DNA of 64,000 nucleotides from Imbroritus primus. Lineage in GTDB: Bacteria > Pseudomonadota > Gammaproteobacteria > Burkholderiales > Burkholderiaceae. Shown here in pieces: positions 25,479-34,415 of this stretch (positions are counted from its first letter, which is position 1; the number at the start of each line of letters is the position of its first letter). The DNA lies in assembly GCF_964332355.1 (NCBI RefSeq), contig NZ_OZ201293.1, positions 1,984,001 through 2,048,000 of the forward strand. The letters are read 5' to 3'. Made by a program: the position numbers and the translations under genes. The notes under the pieces are model-generated. The model was not told the origin of the DNA and did not search any database. It saw only the letters and a program-made list of their open reading frames with translations.

Positions 25479-26429
25479 TTACGCTGCCTCGGCGGAGAAC
25501 AGTTCGTCGGCGGTCACGACGGCCGTGCCGAGCTTGCCGACCACGATGCCACCAGCACGATTGGCATACTGCACCGCTTCCTTGAGCGGTACCCCGGCGC
25601 CGAGCATGGTGGCCAGCGTGGCGATGACGGTATCGCCTGCACCGGAGACATCATAGACTTCACGCGCATGCGCGGAGACGTGCAGGACCTCGCTCTCGGT
25701 GTAGAGCGTCATACCCTCTTCCGAGCGCGTCAGCAGGAGCGCCGTGAGCTGCAGGTCGCGGCGCAGGTTCTGCGCACGAATCGTCAGGTCCGCCTCGGTC
25801 TTCCAGGTACCGACGACCTGCCGCATCTCGGCACGGTTCGGCGTGATGATGGTGGCACCGCGATAGCGCGCATAGTCATCGCCCTTGGGATCGACCAGCA
25901 CCGGCACATTGGCGCGGCGCGCCATCTCGATCATGCGCGTGACATGCGTAAGACCGCCTTTGCCGTAGTCGGAAAGCACTACCGTATTGCAGTCGCCAAG
26001 CAGCGACTGGTAGCGCTCCAGCACGCTGGCCAGCACCTCGTTGGCCGGCGGCGCCTCGAAGTCGACGCGCAGCAACTGCTGCTGCCGTGCCAGCACGCGC
26101 AGCTTGATGATCGTGGCCACGCTCGCGTCGCGCTTGAGATGCGAACGTACATGGCCGGCCTGCAACAGCTTTTCGAGCGTGCTGCCCGGTTCGTCGTCGC
26201 CGATCACACCAAGCAGGCTGGCCTGCGCCTTGAGCGCGGCGGCATTGCGCGCCACGTTGGCTGCGCCGCCGAGTCGTTCCTCGCTGCGCTTGACCTGCAC
26301 CACCGGCACCGGGGCTTCCGGCGAGATGCGGTCGACATCGCCAAACCAGTAGCGGTCGAGCATCACATCGCCCACGACAAGAATGCGGGCTTGATCAGTC
26401 TGTTGAGGTGCAAGGGCGCGTGTATTCAT
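25479..26429 (-). CDS. rfaE1: D-glycero-beta-D-manno-heptose-7-phosphate kinase
   Basis: This PfkB-family sugar kinase phosphorylates heptose 7-phosphate at C1. It has 316 residues, so it is only the kinase half of the fused E. coli HldE; the nucleotidyltransferase must be encoded elsewhere. ILVVGDVMLDRYWFGDVDRI and SEERLGGAANVARNAAAL form the N-terminal sugar-binding part, and EVYDVSGAGDTVIATLA has the catalytic Asp. The start at 26429 is chosen because family members begin close to the VVGDVMLD strand. It lies between ugd and hldD. Confidence 0.93.
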   Translation of the reverse strand: MNTRALAPQQTDQARILVVGDVMLDRYWFGDVDRISPEAPVPVVQVKRSEERLGGAANVARNAAALKAQASLLGVIGDDEPGSTLEKLLQAGHVRSHLKRDASVATIIKLRVLARQQQLLRVDFEAPPANEVLASVLERYQSLLGDCNTVVLSDYGKGGLTHVTRMIEMARRANVPVLVDPKGDDYARYRGATIITPNRAEMRQVVGTWKTEADLTIRAQNLRRDLQLTALLLTRSEEGMTLYTESEVLHVSAHAREVYDVSGAGDTVIATLATMLGAGVPLKEAVQYANRAGGIVVGKLGTAVVTADELFSAEAA

Positions 26430-26500
26430 GTGACTCCGACAATCGTCTGCCCACCCGGGTATCGGCGCGGACACTGGCGATCGGGAACCGGCGTCACCCG

Positions 26501-27880
26501 CTAGCACCGCGTGGCCGTACCGCTGCGCCCGATCGCATGATATTCAAATCCCGAATGCCGCATGGCATCCGGCTCGTACAGGTTCCGGCCATCGAAGATC
26601 AGCGGCGTCTGCAACTGCCGCTTCATCTCGCCGAAATCCGGACTCTGAAAAGCCTTCCATTCCGTGACGATGGCCAGCGCATGGGCGCCGGCCAGCGCGA
26701 GCATCGCATTATCGCAAAAGTGCACGCGCTCCATGGCATCCGGCACATCGGCCAGATCTTGCGCCAGCACCTGCCGCGCCACCTCGAGCGCCACGGGATC
26801 GTGCACGCGCACCGCCGCGCCGCGCCGCACCAGATCCCCGATCAAGTCGCGGCTTGGCGCTTCGCGCAGGTCATCGGTATTCGGCTTGAAGGCCAGACCC
26901 CAGACGGCAATCGTACACCCGCTGAGGTCCTCGCCCAGCCTGGTGACGATTTTTTTTGCCAGCAGCCGGCGTTGCGTACGGTTCACTTCAACCACGCTCT
27001 GCAGTATCCGCATGGGCGTGCCGTGCTCTTCTCCGGTATGGATCAGCGCGCGCACATCCTTGGGAAAGCATGATCCGCCATACCCTGCACCGGCATACAG
27101 GAAGCTGTAGCCGATCCGCGGATCAGAGCCGATCCCGAGCCGCACGGATTCGATGTCCGCACCCACGGCGTCGGCGAGATTGGCCATTTCGTTCATGAAG
27201 GAGATACGCGTAGCCAGCATGGAATTGGCTGCGTACTTGGTGAATTCGGCCGAGCGCACATCCATGTAGAAGGTACGTTCATGATGCCGATTGAATGGCG
27301 CGTAGAGCATGCGCATGACGGACTTGGCATGGCGTCCGAGCATATCGCCTTCGCAGCCCAGGACGATGCGGTCGGGCCGCATGAAGTCATCGACAGCGGC
27401 CCCTTCCTTCAGAAACTCGGGGTTGGAGAGTACGGCAAATTCAAGATCTTCCAGGCCGCGTTCAGCAAGCGTGCGGCGGATGGCTTGCCGAACCTTGCCT
27501 GCCGTCCCGACGGGGACCGTGGACTTGTTGACGACGACACGAAAGCCGTCCATATGCCGCCCGATATTCTCGGCGGCGGTCAGGACATGCTGCAGATCGG
27601 CCCCACCATCCTCGTCCGGTGGCGTATGCACTGCAATGAACTGAACTTCGCCGTGCGCCACGCTGGCAGCCACATCGGTCGAAAAACGCAGGCGGCCGGC
27701 CCCGTGATTGCGGACCACCAGATCCGCCAGACCGGGCTCATGGAACGGTACCTGCCCCTCCCGCAACGACGCCACCTTGCGCGCATCGAGGTCGAGACAG
27801 AATACATCGTTGCCGACCTCCGCCAGGCAGGCGGCCGTCACCAGCCCCACATAGCCACTTCCGATCACCGTGATTTTCAT
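26501..27880 (-). CDS. ugd: UDP-glucose 6-dehydrogenase
   Basis: This enzyme oxidises UDP-glucose to UDP-glucuronate, a precursor of surface polysaccharides and of aminoarabinose. It has 459 residues. MKITVIGSGYVGLVTAACLA is the NAD-binding start, VRSAEFTKYAANSMLATRIS follows, and the catalytic Cys is in YGGSCFPKDVRAL. It is upstream of rfaE1 and hldD in the same direction, which fits an envelope-sugar cluster. Confidence 0.96.
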   Translation of the reverse strand: MKITVIGSGYVGLVTAACLAEVGNDVFCLDLDARKVASLREGQVPFHEPGLADLVVRNHGAGRLRFSTDVAASVAHGEVQFIAVHTPPDEDGGADLQHVLTAAENIGRHMDGFRVVVNKSTVPVGTAGKVRQAIRRTLAERGLEDLEFAVLSNPEFLKEGAAVDDFMRPDRIVLGCEGDMLGRHAKSVMRMLYAPFNRHHERTFYMDVRSAEFTKYAANSMLATRISFMNEMANLADAVGADIESVRLGIGSDPRIGYSFLYAGAGYGGSCFPKDVRALIHTGEEHGTPMRILQSVVEVNRTQRRLLAKKIVTRLGEDLSGCTIAVWGLAFKPNTDDLREAPSRDLIGDLVRRGAAVRVHDPVALEVARQVLAQDLADVPDAMERVHFCDNAMLALAGAHALAIVTEWKAFQSPDFGEMKRQLQTPLIFDGRNLYEPDAMRHSGFEYHAIGRSGTATRC

Positions 27881-27945
27881 GCGCGCGCTCCTGTTGAACA
27901 ACTGGAACTGTCACGCAATACGGCGGCACGGCTGGCCGCGCACGG

Positions 27946-29172
27946 CTACATGCTGGCGCCCCCGGAGGCCGCCACTTCGGCGCGGCGGGGTGCATACGTT
28001 TCCCAGCGGTTGCAGCCCGGACACTGCCAGTAGAACAGCCGCGCCCGAAAACCGCACTCGTGACAAGTATATCGAGCGAGATTACGGGTCCTTTGTTTCA
28101 ACAAATCGCGCGCCACCACCAAATCTTCACTGGCAACGGCGGCCGCGTCCGGTTGGGACTCAACGGTCGCGGACGCCGCTGTAGCCAGCTCCACTTCAGC
28201 TTCGTAGACCTTCGTGAGCGCAGCGAACGAAGGTTGCCGGCGCATCTGCTGGCGCATCTGATCCAGCGCTGCCGGGGTACCCGCCAGTTCGCGCTCGTAT
28301 TTGTAGGCAACATCGAGCAGTTCGCCGCCGAGCCGGCTGCCGAGCTGCCGACGCAGCCAGCCCAGCCCCCCCTCCGCGTCTCCTGTGGCAACCGAAGCCT
28401 GCATCACGCGCTCCGCCACCAGCGGCAGATAGGCTGCATTCTGCTGCTCGATGCTCTTCCAACGCTGCAGCGCCTCGTCGGGCTTGCCCATGCCGGCCGC
28501 CACATCGCCGAGCAGGATATTGGCACGCACATTCGCCGGGTTTTCCGCCAGCGCCTGCTGCAGCCATTGCACGGCCTCCTCCGGTTTCTTGGCACCGATG
28601 CACTCCTGCGCGAGTTCGCAGCAGAACTGCGCGATCTGCTGCGTCAGTCCGTCGTCAGGACTCGCCTCGCGCAATTCGCGGGCCGCATCGATGGCCTTGC
28701 GCCATTCTTTCTCGACCTGATAAAGCTCGAGCAGAACCCGTTTGGCCGGCACCGCATACTCGCCAGCCATCAGCAGCTTCAACGATTCCTCGGCACGATC
28801 CAGCATGCCGGCGCGCAGGAAATCTTGCCCCAGTTCGTAGAGTGCATGGTCACGCTCGCTGGCGGGCAGATCCGGACGGTTCACCAGATTCTGGTGCACG
28901 CGAATGGCGCGCTCCGTTTCGCCGCGCCGCCGGAACAGGCTGCCCAACGCAAAGTGCAACTCGACCGTTTCCGGATCGAGCCGCGCGACTTCGATAAAAG
29001 CGTCAATGGCCTTGTCGGGCTGTTCATTCAGAAGGAAATTCAGGCCCTTGAAGTACGAGCGCGGCAAGGCACCTTGCTCGCTGAGCATCTGGCGCACATC
29101 GATACGAGCGGCTGCCCAGCCAAAAGCGAACACCAACGGGATGGCCAGCAGCCACCACAATTCAAAATTCAT
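27946..29172 (-). CDS. lapB: LPS assembly protein LapB (TPR, rubredoxin-like tail)
   Basis: This regulator links LPS synthesis to LpxC turnover. It has 408 residues: an N-terminal membrane helix (LWWLLAIPLVFAFGWAAARI), then TPR repeats from about residue 35 to 340, and a C-terminal rubredoxin-like metal site with CHECG and CPGCNRWETY. The length and layout match YciM/LapB. It follows lapA by 3 bp. Confidence 0.93.
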   Translation of the reverse strand: MNFELWWLLAIPLVFAFGWAAARIDVRQMLSEQGALPRSYFKGLNFLLNEQPDKAIDAFIEVARLDPETVELHFALGSLFRRRGETERAIRVHQNLVNRPDLPASERDHALYELGQDFLRAGMLDRAEESLKLLMAGEYAVPAKRVLLELYQVEKEWRKAIDAARELREASPDDGLTQQIAQFCCELAQECIGAKKPEEAVQWLQQALAENPANVRANILLGDVAAGMGKPDEALQRWKSIEQQNAAYLPLVAERVMQASVATGDAEGGLGWLRRQLGSRLGGELLDVAYKYERELAGTPAALDQMRQQMRRQPSFAALTKVYEAEVELATAASATVESQPDAAAVASEDLVVARDLLKQRTRNLARYTCHECGFRARLFYWQCPGCNRWETYAPRRAEVAASGGASM

Positions 29173-29175
29173 GGA

Positions 29176-29499
29176 TCAGACCTTAGGGCCAGGAAAATGG
29201 AGCGGAGTCGGCTCGGCAACCATCGGCGCCGACGCCGCCGGCGTGGCGGCGGCCGGGACCGGTACCTGTGCCTTGCGCAGCTGGCTGACCTGCATGCGCA
29301 GACGCATCAGGCGCGGCAGCAGCGCAAGCAGCCCGGCCAGCATGCCGACAACGAACGTAGCCAGCAAAATAAGAATCAGCGGTGCGTGCCATTGCGCGCC
29401 CATGAACAGTTCAAGCGTGACTTCACCGGTATTGCGCAAGGCCAGCAAAAACAACAGGCCGAACAGCGCGAGGCGGATGATCCAGAAGATGATTTTCAT
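29176..29499 (-). CDS. lapA: LPS assembly protein LapA (DUF1049)
   Basis: This small inner-membrane partner of LapB has 107 residues with two helices (IIRLALFGLLFLLALRNTGE and LILILLATFVVGMLAGLLAL) and then a cytoplasmic coiled segment and Ala/Pro-rich tail. It lies immediately upstream of lapB, and the terminator of ihfB is upstream of it, so lapAB has its own promoter in the 195 bp between. Confidence 0.9.
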   Translation of the reverse strand: MKIIFWIIRLALFGLLFLLALRNTGEVTLELFMGAQWHAPLILILLATFVVGMLAGLLALLPRLMRLRMQVSQLRKAQVPVPAAATPAASAPMVAEPTPLHFPGPKV

Positions 29500-29694
29500 G
29501 GGCGAAGTCTAGGCGATAAGCAATGCATGAGGGCACGATGAGCGTGCGTGCAAACTGGAGGCCATTGTAACGGATTCGATACCGCACGCCGAGGCGCGCG
29601 GAACGCATGGAGGAATTGATGGGCTGGGGCATGGCGGCCTGCCATCACGCCCCTTTTCCTTCGGTGCCCGGCCATTTCAACCATGGTCCAGGGC

Positions 29695-29722
29695 AAAAAA
29701 AAACGCTCCCGAAGGAGCGTTT
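29695..29722 (-). terminator. Intrinsic terminator after ihfB
   Basis: The stem AAACGCTCC / GGAGCGTTT with a CGAA loop is followed on the minus strand by nine T residues. It lies 46 bp after the ihfB stop and ends the long serC-to-ihfB gene series. Confidence 0.92.
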
Positions 29723-29768
29723 CAGTGATATGCCGCGGCCATGACGGCCGTGCACACCATATTCATCG

Positions 29769-30146
29769 TCAGGAACGCATGGCTGCCAGCGGCAGGTCAT
29801 CGCGACCGCCGGGCGAACCCGGCTCGTCCATTGCACCCGCATCCGTTTCCACGAGGATCGGCGCGACGCTGCGATCCACGCGTTCGCGCAACTCCTTGCC
29901 GGCCTTGAAGTGCGGCACCCGTTTTTCGGGCACCAGCACCTGTTCACCGGATTTGGGGTTGCGACCCACGCGCGGCGGACGGCGATTCAGGCCAAAACTC
30001 CCGAATCCACGAAACTCGATGCGATGGCCGGAGGCCAGGGCCTCCGACATCGCATCCAGGATCGTATTGACCGCGATGTCCGCATCCCGCAGCAACAGCT
30101 GCGGGAAACGCGCGGCAAGCCTTTCCACAAGCTCGGACTTGGTCAT
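29769..30146 (-). CDS. ihfB: Integration host factor beta subunit
   Basis: This is the DNA-bending HU-family protein that pairs with IhfA. MTKSELVERLAARFPQLLLR is the N-terminus and FRGFGSFGLNRRPPRVGRNP is the beta-arm with the conserved Pro. It has 125 residues, about 30 more than E. coli IhfB; the extra C-terminal tail is acidic and Gly/Pro-rich. It lies 41 bp after rpsA, the conserved rpsA-ihfB order. Confidence 0.95.
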   Translation of the reverse strand: MTKSELVERLAARFPQLLLRDADIAVNTILDAMSEALASGHRIEFRGFGSFGLNRRPPRVGRNPKSGEQVLVPEKRVPHFKAGKELRERVDRSVAPILVETDAGAMDEPGSPGGRDDLPLAAMRS

Positions 30147-30187
30147 GAACGGTCCAACAACTGGCGTCTATTCGCGTCCGTCGACGA

Positions 30188-31882
30188 TTATTGGTTCTGG
30201 CCGTCGAGCTTGGCCTTGAGCAGCGCACCGAGGTTGGTGGTGCCGGCAGCGCTGGTATCGGCAGCGAACTTCTGCATCGCTTCCTGGGCATCGCCAGCGT
30301 CCTTGGCCTTGACCGACAGGTTGATGCTGCGCGACTTGCGGTCGACGTTCACGATCATGGCAGTCACGGATTCGCCTTCCTTCAGCACGTTGCGGGCATC
30401 TTCCACGCGGTCGCTGGAGATTTCCGACGCACGCAGGTAGCCTTCGACGTCATCGGCCAGCTGGATCACGGCGCCCTTGGCATCCACCGACTTCACGGTA
30501 CCGGTCACGACCGAACCCTTGTCGCTGGTCGACACGTAGTTGTTGAACGGGTCGCCGGACAGCTGCTTGATGCCGAGCGAGATACGTTCCTTCTCCACGT
30601 CGATGCCGAGCACCATGGCTTCCACTTCGTCGCCCTTCTTGTACTTGCGCACGGCTTCTTCGCCGGACTCGTTCCAGGACAGGTCGGACAGGTGGACCAG
30701 GCCGTCGATGCCGCCAGGCAGACCGATGAACACGCCGAAGTCGGTGATCGACTTGATGGCGCCGGTCAGCTTGTCACCCTTCTTCTGGGTGCGGGCGAAA
30801 TCGTCCCACGGGTTGGCCTTGCACTGCTTCATGCCGAGGCTGATACGACGCTTGTCTTCGTCGATGTCGAGCACCATGACTTCGACTTCGTCGCCCAGCT
30901 GGACAACCTTGGACGGGGCCACGTTCTTGTTGGTCCAATCCATTTCCGAAACGTGCACCAGACCTTCAATGCCGGCTTCGATCTCGACGAATGCGCCGTA
31001 GTCGGTCAGGTTCGTCACCTTGCCGAACAGGCGGGTACCTTGCGGGTAGCGGCGCGAGATGCCGACCCACGGATCTTCGCCCAGCTGCTTCACGCCCAGC
31101 GAGACGCGGTTCTTTTCCTGGTCGAACTTGAGGATCTTGGCGGTGATTTCCTGGCCGACGGTGAGCACTTCGCTCGGGTGACGCACGCGGCGCCATGCGA
31201 GGTCGGTGATGTGCAGCAGGCCGTCGATACCGCCGAGGTCAACGAACGCACCGTAGTCGGTGATGTTCTTGACGATACCGTTGACCACGGCACCTTCCTT
31301 CAGCGTTTCCATCAGCTTCTGGCGCTCTTCGCCCAGCGTGGCTTCGACCACGGCGCGGCGCGACAGCACAACGTTGTTGCGCTTGCGGTCGAGCTTGATG
31401 ACCTTGAATTCGAGGGTCTTGTTTTCGTACGGCGTGGTGTCCTTGATCGGACGCACGTCGACGAGCGAACCCGGGAGGAATGCGCGGATGCCGTTGACCA
31501 TCACGGTCAGGCCGCCCTTCACCTTGCCGGTGACGGCGCCGGTGATGATCTCGCCGGATTCCAGGGCCTTTTCCAGGTTCAGCCACGAGGCGAGGCGCTT
31601 GGCCTTGTCACGCGACAGGATCGTATCGCCATAGCCGTTTTCGAGGGCATCGATGGCGACCGAGACGAAATCTCCCACCTGCACTTCGAGCTCGCCGGTG
31701 TCGTTGAGGAATTCCTCGACAGGGACGAAGGCTTCGGATTTCAGGCCAGCGTTGACGACCACGAAGTTATGGTCGATGCGTACCACTTCAGCGGAAATCA
31801 CTTCGCCGGCCTTCATGTTGGCGCGGGCCAGGGATTCCTCGAACAGGGCGGCGAAAGATTCGTTGGTTTGCAGGTTGGTCAT
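30188..31882 (-). CDS. rpsA: 30S ribosomal protein S1
   Basis: This large ribosomal protein binds mRNA and helps start translation. It has 564 residues and six S1 RNA-binding domains; the repeat signature is easy to see in NITDYGAFVDLGGIDGLLHI, NLTDYGAFVEIEAGIEGLVH and SITDFGVFIGLPGGIDGLVH. It is in the conserved cmk-rpsA-ihfB order. The 140-bp gap after cmk contains an imperfect GC-rich inverted repeat (31962-31982) that may be a partial terminator. Confidence 0.97.
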   Translation of the reverse strand: MTNLQTNESFAALFEESLARANMKAGEVISAEVVRIDHNFVVVNAGLKSEAFVPVEEFLNDTGELEVQVGDFVSVAIDALENGYGDTILSRDKAKRLASWLNLEKALESGEIITGAVTGKVKGGLTVMVNGIRAFLPGSLVDVRPIKDTTPYENKTLEFKVIKLDRKRNNVVLSRRAVVEATLGEERQKLMETLKEGAVVNGIVKNITDYGAFVDLGGIDGLLHITDLAWRRVRHPSEVLTVGQEITAKILKFDQEKNRVSLGVKQLGEDPWVGISRRYPQGTRLFGKVTNLTDYGAFVEIEAGIEGLVHVSEMDWTNKNVAPSKVVQLGDEVEVMVLDIDEDKRRISLGMKQCKANPWDDFARTQKKGDKLTGAIKSITDFGVFIGLPGGIDGLVHLSDLSWNESGEEAVRKYKKGDEVEAMVLGIDVEKERISLGIKQLSGDPFNNYVSTSDKGSVVTGTVKSVDAKGAVIQLADDVEGYLRASEISSDRVEDARNVLKEGESVTAMIVNVDRKSRSINLSVKAKDAGDAQEAMQKFAADTSAAGTTNLGALLKAKLDGQNQ

Positions 31883-32023
31883 AAGTCAGTTTGACAATCC
31901 GCCGGCTCCGGGAGCACCGTGTGTGCGTGGAACAGCGACGGGGTTACAGGTTATAAACAAGTCCGGACCCGCATGCGGATCCGGTGCCATTGCCCGGCAA
32001 AGGCACGCCGCGGCAGCCCCGGA

Positions 32024-32698
32024 TTATGCCTGCCCGGGCACCGCCTGGCCATACCACGCCAGGACTTGCGCCACCGCCTGATCCACCGTCATGTCGGAGG
32101 TATCGAGCAGATGCGCATCTTGCGCAGGCCGCAACGGCGCAACGGCGCGGGAGGCATCCCGTGCGTCGCGCGCCGTCAGGTCACGCAAAAGGTCTTCCAT
32201 ATTAGCAGAAAAGCCCTTATCAATCAATTGCTTATACCGTCTCTCGGCGCGCGCCTCGACACTGGCGGTCAGGAACACCTTGACTGGGGCATCCGGGAAG
32301 ATCACGGTGCCCATGTCGCGGCCGTCCGCGACCAGCCCGGGGCGCGTCCGGAAGGCGCGCTGGCGCGCTGTCAGGGCCTCCCGGACCTGCTGATGCACGG
32401 CCAGGGCGGAAGCCCGGTTACCGATGTCCTCGGCACGGATCAGCTGGCTGACCTCTTCGCCTTCGAGCCAGATCTTGTCACCGCGAAAACGCAGGTGCAG
32501 CCCATGCGCGAGGTCGGCGAGATCCTTCACCTCATCCACCTCGATCCCCACGCGCTGGCTGCGCAAGGCCACCAGCCGGTATAGCGCACCACTGTCGAGA
32601 TAGTGGAATCCCAGTGCGTCGGCGACGCGATGCGCCACCGTGCCTTTACCGGAAGCGGTGGGACCATCGATGGTGATGACGGGGGGCAAACTGCTCAT
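32024..32698 (-). CDS. cmk: Cytidylate kinase
   Basis: This enzyme phosphorylates CMP and dCMP. It has 224 residues with the P-loop GPTASGKGTV at residues 12-21, then FHYLDSGALYRL, LVADGRDMGTVIFPDA and the CMP-specific insert. In the usual supraoperon it follows aroA directly; here a small divergent gene with a Fur-box-like site lies between. Confidence 0.96.
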   Translation of the reverse strand: MSSLPPVITIDGPTASGKGTVAHRVADALGFHYLDSGALYRLVALRSQRVGIEVDEVKDLADLAHGLHLRFRGDKIWLEGEEVSQLIRAEDIGNRASALAVHQQVREALTARQRAFRTRPGLVADGRDMGTVIFPDAPVKVFLTASVEARAERRYKQLIDKGFSANMEDLLRDLTARDARDASRAVAPLRPAQDAHLLDTSDMTVDQAVAQVLAWYGQAVPGQA

Positions 32699-32746
32699 AG
32701 CATTGGTCTATTGCTGTGTTAGGAATAAATCACTGTTTATTTTATT

Positions 32747-32765
32747 GAGAACAATTATCATTAAC
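32747..32765. promoter_or_regulatory. Fur-box-like site
   Basis: GAGAACAATTATCATTAAC matches 14 of 19 positions of the classical Fur consensus and sits in a very AT-rich 128-bp divergent region between cmk and the DUF2061 gene. It overlaps a TATCAT sequence that could be the -10 of the DUF2061 gene. Iron control of that gene is therefore likely; control of cmk is possible. Confidence 0.6.
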
Positions 32766-32826
32766 TCAACTGATCATCATTCCCGGCCCTGCCGGTTTTC
32801 GCTCACAAGGTAAATACGAGGCAATC

Positions 32827-33045
32827 ATGGCAAAGACCCTTTCCTTTGGCGCAATGCACCTGACCATCGCGTTCAGCATCGGCTATGCACTGACGGGCAG
32901 CCTTGCCATCAGCGGGGCGATCACCCTGCTGGAGCCGTTGGCGAACACGATCGCCTATTACTTCTTCGATAAGTCCTGGAACCGCTACGTGGATGGCAAG
33001 CGCCCGGCCGACACAGCCATGCCAGCCGAGGGTGCCGCAGCGTAA
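32827..33045 (+). CDS. DUF2061 small membrane protein
   Basis: This 72-residue membrane protein of the DUF2061 family has two helices: MHLTIAFSIGYALTGSLAIS and ITLLEPLANTIAYYFFDKSW. The tail is polar. Its function is unknown. Unlike its neighbours it is on the plus strand, inside an otherwise minus-strand supraoperon, with a Fur-box-like site 60 bp upstream. Confidence 0.8.
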   Translation: MAKTLSFGAMHLTIAFSIGYALTGSLAISGAITLLEPLANTIAYYFFDKSWNRYVDGKRPADTAMPAEGAAA

Positions 33046-33056
33046 TCGCTACTCCG

Positions 33057-34400
33057 TCAGGCGCCAGCCGGCCGGGCAATCGACCGGAACACGTCGAAAT
33101 ACTCCGGAAAGGTCTTGCCCACGCAGCCCGGCTCGTTGATGCGCACGGGCAGCGGCCCGAAGGCTGCCAGCGAAAAACACATGGCCATGCGGTGATCGTC
33201 ATAGGTGTCGATCCCGGACTGCGCTTCCTGCCATGCCACCGGCGGCGTCACGCGCAGGTAGTCGGGGCCCTCCTCGACACCGGCGCCGATCTTGCGGAGC
33301 TCGGTGGCCATGGCCGCCAGCCGGTCGGTTTCCTTGACACGCCAGCTGGCGATATTGCGCAGCGTGGTGGTGCCGTCGGCAAACAGGGCAGCCACGGCAA
33401 GCGTCATGGCGGCATCGGGAATATGATTGCAGTCGAGATCGATGGCGCGCAGACGACCAGAGGGATCCTCCACACCGCGCACTTCGACCCAGTTCTCGCC
33501 CGCCATGACATTGGCGCCCATCTGGTTCAGCGCTTCGATGAAGCGGATGTCGCCCTGGATGCTCGCGTGGCCCACGCCTTCGACGCGGACAGGCCCGCCG
33601 CCGATGGCGCCGGCGGCCAGGAAGTAGGAAGCCGACGACGCATCGCCTTCGACATGGATTTCCGCGGGTGGCGTGTAGACGCGGCCGGCCGGCAAGATGA
33701 AGCGGGACCAGCCATCCTGCTCGACCTCGATACCGAAGCGCCGCAGCAGGTTCAGTGTGATTTCGATATACGGCTTGGAGATCAGCTCGCCGACCACTTC
33801 GATGACGATCTTCCCGGAAGCGGTCTGCACCAGTGGCAGCGCCATCAGCAGCGCGGTCAGGAACTGGCTCGACACATCGCCACGCACGCGGATGGGTTCG
33901 GCAATATCGATCTCACCACCGCGCAGGTGCAACGGCGGATAGCCTGGATTGCCGAGATAGTCGATCTGTGCGCCGACCTGCCGCAGCCCGTCGATGAGAT
34001 CGCCAATCGGGCGCTCATGCATGCGCGGCACGCCGGACAGGCGATAGTCGCCGCCCTGCAAGGCCAGTGCGGCGGTCAGCGGACGCACCGCAGTGCCGGC
34101 GTTACCGACGAAAATATCCGCGTCGCGCGTGGGGAAACGCCCTGCCACGCCCTGCACGCGGTAATCGCGCTCCGCCAGTTGCTCCCACTGCACGCCAAGC
34201 GTCCGCAAGGCAGCCAGCATCACGCGCGTATCATCCGAATCGAGCAGATCGCGCACCACCGTCGTGCCCTGGCTCAGGGCCGCCAGCAACAGCACGCGAT
34301 TGGAAATGCTCTTCGAACCGGGAAGGCGAACGGTACCTTTGGCACTGGAAAGTGCGGGCAGCAGGAGGGAATCCGGGGATGCAGCGGAAGCAGTAGACAT
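33057..34400 (-). CDS. aroA: 3-phosphoshikimate 1-carboxyvinyltransferase (EPSP synthase)
   Basis: This enzyme joins shikimate 3-phosphate and PEP in chorismate synthesis. It has 447 residues. RLPGSKSISNRVLLLAALS and FVGNAGTAVRPLTAALALQG are the shikimate- and PEP-binding signatures; VKETDRLAAMATELRKIGAG and YDDHRMAMCFSLAAFG are near the C-terminus. It has the glyphosate-sensitive (class I) GNAGTA motif. It follows tyrA by 15 bp. Confidence 0.97.
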   Translation of the reverse strand: MSTASAASPDSLLLPALSSAKGTVRLPGSKSISNRVLLLAALSQGTTVVRDLLDSDDTRVMLAALRTLGVQWEQLAERDYRVQGVAGRFPTRDADIFVGNAGTAVRPLTAALALQGGDYRLSGVPRMHERPIGDLIDGLRQVGAQIDYLGNPGYPPLHLRGGEIDIAEPIRVRGDVSSQFLTALLMALPLVQTASGKIVIEVVGELISKPYIEITLNLLRRFGIEVEQDGWSRFILPAGRVYTPPAEIHVEGDASSASYFLAAGAIGGGPVRVEGVGHASIQGDIRFIEALNQMGANVMAGENWVEVRGVEDPSGRLRAIDLDCNHIPDAAMTLAVAALFADGTTTLRNIASWRVKETDRLAAMATELRKIGAGVEEGPDYLRVTPPVAWQEAQSGIDTYDDHRMAMCFSLAAFGPLPVRINEPGCVGKTFPEYFDVFRSIARPAGA

Positions 34401-34415
34401 ATCGATGAGGCGGTT

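Noticed and set aside
30191..31894. A 567-codon plus-strand open frame opposite rpsA
   Set aside because: Antisense shadow of the S1 repeats; it repeats with the S1 domain periodicity and has no motif of its own.
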